Source: Eubacteriales bacterium (GTDB lineage: Bacteria > Bacillota > Clostridia > Lachnospirales > Vallitaleaceae). From it: a stretch of DNA of 48,916 nt. Location of the stretch: the NCBI GenBank assembly GCA_030535295.1, contig JAUMXK010000003.1, positions 1 through 48,916 of the forward strand. The letters are read 5' to 3'. The notes under the pieces were generated by a model. The model searched no databases, was not told where the DNA came from, and saw nothing but the letters and a program-made list of their open reading frames with translations. Numbering within the stretch: position 1 is the stretch's first letter; each line of letters starts with the position of its first letter. The position numbers were made by a program, and so were the translations under genes. Shown one piece after another: positions 9,367 through 15,797 of the stretch.

Positions 9367-9435
9367 TTATTTGTTCACGAAAAAGGTGCATAAAAATCGA
9401 AATCTCAATTTTTATTTTGGCAATTGCCATCCCTT

Positions 9436-10230
9436 TTACATAAAAGTTGAATCTGCTTCTTTTTTATAAAAGAATGTCTGCTCCGAGCTGAAGTTGAACT
9501 TCTGATAACCGATAATTTGCTCCGTACTGCCAACAAATAAGACACCACCAGGCTTTAATGCATGATTAAACTTATGGTAGATTTCATCTTTTGCTTCATT
9601 GGTGAAATAAATCAATACATTTCGGCACACAATCAAGTCCATGCCCTTTGGATATGGATCTTTTAACAAGTTGTGCTGCTTAAACGTAACACATTTCTTG
9701 ATTTCATCCGAAATTTTGTATGATTTTCCGACTTCTTCCAGATATTTCTTCTTTAAGTCGGCCGGAACGCCTACAATACTCTTGGCATTGTAAAGCCCCA
9801 TTTGTGCTTGAGCCAAAATCTGTTTATCAATATCGGTCGCAAAAATACTGATTTGTCTGAGCGGAACGAACTTACTCATCAGCATGGCCAATGAATAGGG
9901 TTCATCTCCGGTAGAGCATGCAGCCGACCATATCTTGATATTCTTGCTGCCTGCTTTTTCAAACAAATACGGTAATACTTTTTCTTCTAATATTTTCCAC
10001 TGAGGAGGGTTACGATAGAACTCGGAAACGTTGATTGTCATATAAGAAATAAATTCTTCGTAAACATCACCTTTCAAACGCAATGCTTTTACATAAGGCT
10101 CATATCCTTGATAGTTATGTTTGGCAATTAAAGCATCGAGGCGCCGTTTCATTTGTTTTTCCTTGTAAGCGGATAAATCTATCGTGGATATCTTATAGAC
10201 CTCTTCCTTGAATTTCTCATAGTCCATCAT
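9436..10230 (-). CDS. cheR: CheR-type chemotaxis protein methyltransferase
   Basis: 264 residues, the usual CheR length. It methylates glutamates of chemoreceptors using S-adenosylmethionine. An N-terminal helical CheR domain (NVSEFYRNP) is followed by the Rossmann methyltransferase with WSAACSTGDEPYSLAM and the ICRNVLIYF motif. The start (ATG-ATG) follows GGAG. It lies 16 bp downstream of the S1-like gene and should share its promoter. No other chemotaxis gene is in the window, so it is an orphan locally. Confidence 0.93.
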   Translation of the reverse strand: MMDYEKFKEEVYKISTIDLSAYKEKQMKRRLDALIAKHNYQGYEPYVKALRLKGDVYEEFISYMTINVSEFYRNPPQWKILEEKVLPYLFEKAGSKNIKIWSAACSTGDEPYSLAMLMSKFVPLRQISIFATDIDKQILAQAQMGLYNAKSIVGVPADLKKKYLEEVGKSYKISDEIKKCVTFKQHNLLKDPYPKGMDLIVCRNVLIYFTNEAKDEIYHKFNHALKPGGVLFVGSTEQIIGYQKFNFSSEQTFFYKKEADSTFM

Positions 10231-10246
10231 ATACTTACTCCTACGA

Positions 10247-11401
10247 TTATTCTGCGCTTTCTTCAGCAGGTGCTTCGGTTGCCGCTTCTACTGGAGCTTC
10301 TTCTGCTTCTTCTTTTGCAGCGTCGCCCATTTCTTCTTTTTCCAACTCTTTGATAGAAAGAGAAATCTTCTTATCATCTAAGTTGAGGTCGGTAACCTTA
10401 GCTGTCACAGTTTGTCCCACGCTTAATACGTCAGATGGCTTTTCTACATGCTTCATAGAGATTTGGGAAACGTGAAGCAATGCATCTACACCCTTTTCCA
10501 ATTCTACGAATGCACCGAAATCAGTCATTCTGGCAACACGGCCACTTACTGTATTTCCAACTGCATATTTTACTTCTGCTCCATTCCATGGATTTTCGTT
10601 GTCGAATTTCATGGATAAGGATACTTTTTGCTTATCTTTATCAATTTCAAGAATACGTACTTTTACTTCTTCACCAACATTGACAACATCCTTTGGTGAA
10701 CGAATTCTGCCCCATGACAATTCGGAAATGTGTACCAAACCGTCAATACCGTTTACATTAACGAATGCACCGTATTCTGTAATATTTTTCACTACACCGG
10801 TCATTACATCGCCGACATGAAGTTGATCAAATACCTCTTCCATCTTAGCACTCTTTTCTTTTTCAAGCAAGATACGACGGTTACCGATAATACGGCTCTT
10901 TCTAAGATTGAATTCGGTAATTACAAATGTAATTTCCTGATTTTTGAATTGTTCAAGATTTGATACATATTCATCGGAAATTAATGATGCAGGAATAAAG
11001 ATTCTTACTTCATCAATAATAACCACTAAACCACCGCTTAATACTAAGTTTACACGAGCGGTTACTTTTTCGCCGGACTTGTAGAGTTCTTCTACACGAC
11101 GATATCCTTCGTCTGCCTTTAATCTCTTGTAGGTTAAAAGCACTTGGCCTTCACCATCATTGATACGCAATACTTTTGCACGAATTTCTTGACCGATTTG
11201 TACTTCGTTGCGTAAGTCTACCGATGGGAAATTGGAATATTCGCTCTTTGGAATGATTCCGTCGGATTTTCCTCCGATGTTTACATAAATCTCATCTTCC
11301 TTTACGGAAATTACGGTGCCTGTGATGACTTCCCCTCTTCTGATTTGCACAGAAAACTGGTCCAGCATCTCTTCAAAACTTTGATTTTCCATTTCTGACA
11401 T
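10247..11401 (-). CDS. rpsA: S1-domain RNA-binding protein (ribosomal protein S1-like)
   Basis: About 384 residues. Four S1 RNA-binding motifs are visible in order: GEVITGTVISVKEDEIYVNI, GEKVTARVNLVLSGGLVVII, GDVMTGVVKNITEYGAFVNV and GNTVSGRVARMTDFGAFVEL, each with its repeat-ending turn. An acidic Glu/Ala-rich tail follows. Firmicute S1 homologues commonly have four domains, against six in E. coli. The longest frame starts at 11518 within the promoter region. The ATG at 11401 with AGGAGG nine bases upstream is clearly the real start. It is the first gene of an S1-cheR transcription unit. Confidence 0.9.
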   Translation of the reverse strand: MSEMENQSFEEMLDQFSVQIRRGEVITGTVISVKEDEIYVNIGGKSDGIIPKSEYSNFPSVDLRNEVQIGQEIRAKVLRINDGEGQVLLTYKRLKADEGYRRVEELYKSGEKVTARVNLVLSGGLVVIIDEVRIFIPASLISDEYVSNLEQFKNQEITFVITEFNLRKSRIIGNRRILLEKEKSAKMEEVFDQLHVGDVMTGVVKNITEYGAFVNVNGIDGLVHISELSWGRIRSPKDVVNVGEEVKVRILEIDKDKQKVSLSMKFDNENPWNGAEVKYAVGNTVSGRVARMTDFGAFVELEKGVDALLHVSQISMKHVEKPSDVLSVGQTVTAKVTDLNLDDKKISLSIKELEKEEMGDAAKEEAEEAPVEAATEAPAEESAE

Positions 11402-11489
11402 TTGAAATGACCTCCTAAAAATATAAAATACTACCGATACGATTTTTTTGAAAAAATAAACTTTTCTCGAAAATTGATATCTAAAAAGT

Positions 11490-11518
11490 ATAATAGCACA
11501 CTTTTTTCCTGTTGGCAA
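11490..11518 (-). promoter_or_regulatory. Sigma-A promoter of the S1-cheR unit
   Basis: TTGCCA (11513-11518), 17-bp spacer, TATTAT (11490-11495) on the minus strand. It lies 18 bp inside the left copy of the 35-bp direct repeat, so the two-gene insert sits just outside this promoter. Confidence 0.75.
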
Positions 11519-11536
11519 TTGAATTCCATAAAATAA

Positions 11537-11571
11537 TCGAGAATTTATTTAGTTTTCTTGCTTTGTTCTAA
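11537..11571. repeat. 35-bp direct repeat, left copy (displaced hydrolase 3' end)
   Basis: Identical over 35 bases to 13220-13254. On the minus strand it reads the last eight codons (LEQSKKTK), the stop and further 3' bases of the alpha/beta-hydrolase gene, but here it is attached to no gene. It is therefore a displaced duplicate of that gene end. Confidence 0.95.
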
Positions 11572-11626
11572 TGCTTTCTCTTGTTCTAAATTCCCCTTCC
11601 TAATTCCATCAACGTAAATCAAGTTT

Positions 11627-12373
11627 TCAATTAATACTCAAAATAAAGTCTATCACTTCTCCGCTTACAATAACCTTAAAGGCATGTTCGTTTAATATTT
11701 TAATAACGGTACTATAATTCTTTAAATCTACCTTTTCAACATCATAAACAAATATTGTTTTATACTTATCCTTTAATGCATGCGCATTATACGCCCATGC
11801 TTTTGCACTCTGTATCATTCTTCCTGCATCTTTTTTATTCTCAAATGTGAATGTTTTAAACCCATATTCTCCCACTCTATAATCATACGATATTGGTTCT
11901 TGATATTTCCCTAAAGCAGGTCTTGAAGAAAAATCAATTTCATTATTATGCATCAACTGCTTAATATATTTAATTTCTTTTTCAGTATTCACTCTTTCTT
12001 TTTTCGGAAAATCAAATCGAAGGTATATTTTATGCGTTGTTTCAATAAATTCTTTTTCATCAAAAGCTGTTACTTCCTGTACTTTACCAAATCTTACATC
12101 ATTTACATAATATCTTGTATATTCCTTTAAGCAAAAGCTTTTATTATAATTGAATAAACTAGTTTCTACTTCACTTTTCATGCCTTTCAAATATTTTTTC
12201 ATAAATTCGATATCAACTTCATCATCAAAAGTCACTAGCCTTTTCCAATTTTTTATTGCCCTAAATTGTCTTTCACCTGTGTCCAAATTATGAAATATAA
12301 TTCCAATATTTATATTTTCATCTGTAAGCGCTGAAGGAAAATAACTTAATACAGAAAATTGAATTTTGCTCAT
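11627..12373 (-). CDS. DUF3037 family protein, partner of the HipA-like kinase
   Basis: 248 residues. The opening 'FSVLSYFPSALTDENINIGIIFHN' matches my recollection of the DUF3037 family: a tyrosine/proline stretch, then 'E-x-x-N-I-G-I-I'. Family members are often found beside HipA-like kinase genes. The function is not established to my knowledge. The start at 12373 has AAAGGAGG eight bases upstream. That Shine-Dalgarno overlaps the last codons and the stop of the kinase gene (AGG AGG TGA), leaving five bases between stop and start, which suggests translational coupling. No helix-turn-helix or membrane segment is evident, so it is unlike a HipB antitoxin. Low GC like its partner. Confidence 0.75.
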   Translation of the reverse strand: MSKIQFSVLSYFPSALTDENINIGIIFHNLDTGERQFRAIKNWKRLVTFDDEVDIEFMKKYLKGMKSEVETSLFNYNKSFCLKEYTRYYVNDVRFGKVQEVTAFDEKEFIETTHKIYLRFDFPKKERVNTEKEIKYIKQLMHNNEIDFSSRPALGKYQEPISYDYRVGEYGFKTFTFENKKDAGRMIQSAKAWAYNAHALKDKYKTIFVYDVEKVDLKNYSTVIKILNEHAFKVIVSGEVIDFILSIN

Positions 12374-12378
12374 AACAC

Positions 12379-13191
12379 TCACCTCCTTTTCCATTCATCA
12401 ATTAACTTACATATTTCATCTAAATGTGAAATACGGTAGAGTACATATTCTTTTAAAGCCAACAAGTTCTCTGGTTCTATTTGCCAATCTGGCGGAATAG
12501 ACTTAAATATTTGATCTAAATCCTGCTCCTTAATATTATCTTTAAAAATTGCTACTTCTCTCATTAGTGTTCCTTCATTAATTTCTTTACTTCCAAAAAA
12601 TAAATCGTATCCGTTATACTCCAGAATATCCTTATCACGGTAATCATTGGACCTCATGCCTTGATGAAAACAATGCTTATCCCACAATGTTTGATTTTTA
12701 AAAACATGAGTGTGATCAATTGCATATATTCTCTTTACTGATTTTTCAGTAGAAATTAAAAGATTTCCTCTATTTCTATCTTTGTTATATATAATATGGT
12801 CAAACAAGATAATTTTTTCATACATTTCTTTATTTTGAATGTCTTGCATAATAGATTCATTTAGTATCGTTGACTTTTGAATATAGCCAGAATAAAAACA
12901 GTGCCCCCAGTCTTTTTGGATATTTTTTCTGTTTTGTAGTAACTGAGTATCTGATTCTTCATTAATTACTGCAACTCCACTATTAGGCATTAAAAGATCT
13001 ACCTTGCAAGCTAATCGATAACATATCCATTCATTGATTAATGTTAAAATTCCTTGCTGATTTCCTCTAGTTTTTATTACTGCCGGAAACTCTAGTACTC
13101 CATCACTAACTAAAGCTAATAAAGGTTGAGTACACCCATTTTCGATTTGTTTGATTATTTTTGATACAAATAATTCTTGCAACTCTTCCAC
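12379..13191 (-). CDS. HipA-like kinase
   Basis: About 270 residues, shorter than classical HipA (about 440). Kinase landmarks: VIKTRG with Lys40, a conserved Glu at about 54 (NEW), the catalytic loop NKDRNRGN with Asp138 and Asn143, and the metal-binding Asp159 in YAIDHTHVF. These parallel the TDRxxxN and DxD-type motifs of HipA and the PI3/4-kinase fold, so it is probably catalytically competent. The start is uncertain: GTG at 13191, or TTG at 13182 which has GAGGTGG at good spacing. Only about 28 bp separate it from the right repeat, so it may depend on read-through from the hydrolase gene. The target is unknown; no HipB-like antitoxin is adjacent. Confidence 0.8.
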   Translation of the reverse strand: MEELQELFVSKIIKQIENGCTQPLLALVSDGVLEFPAVIKTRGNQQGILTLINEWICYRLACKVDLLMPNSGVAVINEESDTQLLQNRKNIQKDWGHCFYSGYIQKSTILNESIMQDIQNKEMYEKIILFDHIIYNKDRNRGNLLISTEKSVKRIYAIDHTHVFKNQTLWDKHCFHQGMRSNDYRDKDILEYNGYDLFFGSKEINEGTLMREVAIFKDNIKEQDLDQIFKSIPPDWQIEPENLLALKEYVLYRISHLDEICKLIDEWKRR

Positions 13192-13219
13192 CTCATACTT
13201 GTAAAACTATACCCTACAT

Positions 13220-13254
13220 TCGAGAATTTATTTAGTTTTCTTGCTTTGTTCTAA
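13220..13254. repeat. 35-bp direct repeat, right copy (hydrolase 3' end)
   Basis: Exact copy of 11537-11571. It contains the final eight codons and stop codon of the alpha/beta-hydrolase gene ending at 13228, plus 8 bases beyond the stop. The identity ends abruptly on both sides. Confidence 0.95.
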
Positions 13255-14160
13255 AAAGTCAAAAATTTGCTCAAACACTTGTTCTTTCCCGATTTCGTTC
13301 AATACTTCATGGCGCATTTTATCATATAATTTTAGTTGCACGGACTTTATTCCAAGTTCCCGATACATGATAAACAAATCTAAAACCCACTTGCCTCTAT
13401 TGTTGAGCGGATCCGCTCCACCTGCCATAATCAGAATCGGCAGACTTTTTCTGATTTGACGTAATTGCTCAATATTATAAAGTTGCGATACGGATTTGGA
13501 TAATTCCATCAAAAAGCTATTGGAAACCTGATAACCACAAAGCGGATCTTTTTCATATTTTCTGACCACTTCTTCATCCGAACAAATCCAGGCAAATTTG
13601 GAGTTTTCGTTTTCAAATTTTTTATTGAAATTGTAGAAGGTCAGGTTGTTGGCCAGGCGACTGTTGAAGTATCTTCCGGTCAAAAGGGCCAAAGGCTTGA
13701 GAAATACAGAGCCTCCCACTGCCTTGGTCTTCGGATGCTTTAAGCTGCCCAGAAGGACAATGCCGTCTATTTTTTCGCTGTATTTTTGAATAAATTTCTG
13801 GCCGATAAAGGAGCCGAAGCTATGGCATATCATAAATACCGGCAGTCCGCCATGTTCTTTGCGGAGCATATTGATGTAGTATTTTTGATCTCCGACAATT
13901 CTACGGAAATCGCCTTTTTCCATATTCCCAAGGCGACCGTTGCGCAGAGCGGTTTGGCCTTGTCCTCTATGGTCGGCAGCCGCCACCAGATAACCTTTTT
14001 GATTCAAATAGCGTGCAAACGTATCATATCTTCTTACATGCTCGGTCATTCCCGTCACAATCAAAACGATTCCTTTTTTCGGCTGTCTGACATCCCAAAT
14101 TCTCAGATAATTCTTTTGTCCACCTTCTCGTTCTATCCATCTTTCTTCAATATGTGTCAT
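13228..14160 (-). CDS. Alpha/beta hydrolase, lysophospholipase/monoacylglycerol lipase-like
   Basis: 310 residues, of the serine aminopeptidase S33 / Hydrolase_4 type. The oxyanion-side motif GMTEH (about 37-41), DHRGQGQT (63-70), nucleophile elbow CHSFGS with Ser114 (Cys in place of the usual Gly), the acid region MAGGADPLN and the His in DKMRHEVLNE give a full triad. There is no signal peptide. The ATG is preceded by GGAG. It probably hydrolyses an acyl ester such as a lysophospholipid or monoglyceride; the exact substrate is not readable. Its 3' end is the target of the neighbouring two-gene insert and remains intact. Confidence 0.85.
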   Translation of the reverse strand: MTHIEERWIEREGGQKNYLRIWDVRQPKKGIVLIVTGMTEHVRRYDTFARYLNQKGYLVAAADHRGQGQTALRNGRLGNMEKGDFRRIVGDQKYYINMLRKEHGGLPVFMICHSFGSFIGQKFIQKYSEKIDGIVLLGSLKHPKTKAVGGSVFLKPLALLTGRYFNSRLANNLTFYNFNKKFENENSKFAWICSDEEVVRKYEKDPLCGYQVSNSFLMELSKSVSQLYNIEQLRQIRKSLPILIMAGGADPLNNRGKWVLDLFIMYRELGIKSVQLKLYDKMRHEVLNEIGKEQVFEQIFDFLEQSKKTK

Positions 14161-14277
14161 GTCTTTCTCCTTTTGCGTCCGGCAATCAATGTTGTACCAC
14201 CACTGTTTGTCAATTGCTTCTTCGCTTTTCTAAAAAAGCAGGACAAAACTTAATCCTTTCTCTATTTTACTGAATAA

Positions 14278-14520
14278 TCAGTGATTGGTCAAGGAGGGAT
14301 TTAAGCTCTCGGCTGTTTTTTCTACTTCTGCTAAATCTTGCTCAAAAATTAAATTAAGCAAAACTTTTGCATACTGCATGGTGATTTCTCTATCCTCTCT
14401 ATGCTCCTCCCATAGCTTTCTTATCTTCTTTAGCGTTTCTTCTATATCTTGCCAAATCTTGCTTATTTGTTAAGTTAAATAAGGCGATGACATACTGTAA
14501 AGAGATTTCACGTTCCCCTT
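14278..14520 (-). pseudogene. Decayed fragment of a tandem helical-repeat (TPR-like) protein
   Basis: In two minus-strand frames the same peptide unit appears twice: 'REISLQYVIALFNLTNKQDLA', then after a frameshift near 14460 'REITMQYAKVLLNLIFEQDLA', the latter continuing to a stop at 14278-14280. The pattern R-E-I-x-x-Q-Y-x-x-x-L-x-N-L-x-x-x-Q-D-L with a period of about 40 residues resembles tetratricopeptide-like repeats of clostridial proteins. No start codon with a ribosome binding site joins the units, so this is a remnant. It begins just after the RNase G stop codon. Confidence 0.55.
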
Positions 14521-14565
14521 TATATTCCTCCGACTTGCTTTCCTTTTTATTCTCTTTCTCTCTCT

Positions 14566-15693
14566 TTATCTCTCCTTACCTTCCCGCTCCCGCCATTCCT
14601 CCAGCGTTTCATATTTCTTCTTCCTCGTTATCTCCATAATCCCAAGCTTAGTCAGGCCATGGACTTGGGTGGGAATGGTGTCTTTGGCTGTTAGCTCTGT
14701 CAAGGCTTTGGTGAGGATTTCTTTGTTTTCTTCTTTTTTTAGGTTGATAAAGTCTACCAGAATGATACCGGAGAGATTTCTAAAGCGAAGTTGCCTTGCA
14801 ATTTCTTTGGCGGCTTCGAGGTTTATTTTCAGATTGGTCTTTTCGTTGTCTTTGCTGCCTTTGCTTTTGCCGGTATTGACATCAATGACATTCATGGCTT
14901 CTGTTTTTTCAATGATAAGGTATGCCCCGGATGATAGCCATACTTTCCTGCTTAAGCCGTCCTCTATGGCTCTCACAATGTCATGCCGGATATAATAATC
15001 CTCTTCCCGGAAATGAGCAGAATAAGCCAGCTGCTGTTCCTTCAGATATGCCACCAAATCCTCAAATATCTCTTTGTCATTGGTATAGATTTCTTCCAGT
15101 TCTTTGACGTTTTTCAGAAAATCATATCTGCTGTTTTTTAGCAGGAGTTTCGGTGCCATTTGATATTGGGCTTTTCCCAGGAATGTGTTTGCCTGCTCGC
15201 TCAGCCTTTGCATTTCTTTCCAGAGTTTTTCGGTATCGTCTACGGATGAGCGAATAATATAGCCGTAGGGTAGCTCTTTATCGGCCAAAAATGCCTTGAT
15301 TTCTTCTTTGAGAGTTTTCTTCATCTTATTGCTGTAAAAGACACCCTGCTCTTTACACAGCAGTACACAATACACTCCTTCAAAGCTATATTTCATAGTA
15401 AGCTTGGAGCCTTTTTTGTCTTTGCTGTTGCGGACGGATTGCACCAAAATATGCTGTCCGCAATGCACCTCTTCGGTCATTTCCGAATATGGCAAGAAAC
15501 CGACATTTTCTTCTCCGATTTCTACAAAAGCGGACGAAAGTGCATTTTTCATATCTTTGACAATACCCATATAAAAACTGCCTTCTGTGCTTTCCACCAG
15601 CATTTCTTCAGGATAAAAATCAAAGATATGACCAAAGTCATTTAATGTATAGAAATAAAGTTCCCCTTCTTTTTGAGTTAAATATAGATTCAT
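14566..15693 (-). CDS. rng: Ribonuclease G/E family endoribonuclease
   Basis: 375 residues. N-terminal S1 domain (about 35-105: GSFYMGIVKDMKNALSSAFVEIG), then the catalytic DNase I-like part with Asp271 in NVIDVNTGK and Asp314 in ILVDFINL, the magnesium ligands of RNase E/G. It ends soon after GIMEITRKK and lacks the CPxC 'Zn-link' that normally follows and mediates dimerisation of E. coli RNase E and G (RNase G has 489 residues). It probably acts in RNA processing or turnover. The start has GGGAG. A purine-rich run and a decayed repeat-protein fragment lie directly downstream, so C-terminal loss by rearrangement is possible. Confidence 0.9.
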   Translation of the reverse strand: MNLYLTQKEGELYFYTLNDFGHIFDFYPEEMLVESTEGSFYMGIVKDMKNALSSAFVEIGEENVGFLPYSEMTEEVHCGQHILVQSVRNSKDKKGSKLTMKYSFEGVYCVLLCKEQGVFYSNKMKKTLKEEIKAFLADKELPYGYIIRSSVDDTEKLWKEMQRLSEQANTFLGKAQYQMAPKLLLKNSRYDFLKNVKELEEIYTNDKEIFEDLVAYLKEQQLAYSAHFREEDYYIRHDIVRAIEDGLSRKVWLSSGAYLIIEKTEAMNVIDVNTGKSKGSKDNEKTNLKINLEAAKEIARQLRFRNLSGIILVDFINLKKEENKEILTKALTELTAKDTIPTQVHGLTKLGIMEITRKKKYETLEEWREREGKER

Positions 15694-15797
15694 AATCTGA
15701 CTCCCATTCTAAGGTTCTCCGGCATAAAATTATGTCATTACAAAATTACTGTTTTCCGCTTTGCTGCGGTCATCCAAACGCTTTGAAACAGTCGTAT

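Larger units (their letters stand above)
11537..13254. mobile_element. Putative 1.68-kb site-specific insert carrying a HipA-like kinase and DUF3037 gene
   Basis: Two complete genes lie between identical 35-bp direct repeats (11537-11571 and 13220-13254), with a 1683-bp period. The right copy forms the 3' end of an intact gene and the left copy is orphaned. This is the layout left by integration into a gene 3' end that restores the reading frame, as known for integrative elements at tRNA and protein-gene ends. No integrase, transposase or terminal inverted repeat is present, so mobilisation in trans or loss of the enzyme must be assumed. The interior is visibly AT-richer than its surroundings. 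Confidence 0.65.

Noticed and set aside
10247..11518. S1-like protein starting at 11518
   Set aside because: The first 39 codons run through the promoter (11490-11518) and lack a ribosome binding site. The ATG at 11401 with AGGAGG is the proper start.
11537..13254. Interpretation of the insert as an insertion sequence or transposon
   Set aside because: There is no transposase, no terminal inverted repeats, and the flanking duplication (35 bp) is longer than usual transposon target duplications (2-14 bp).
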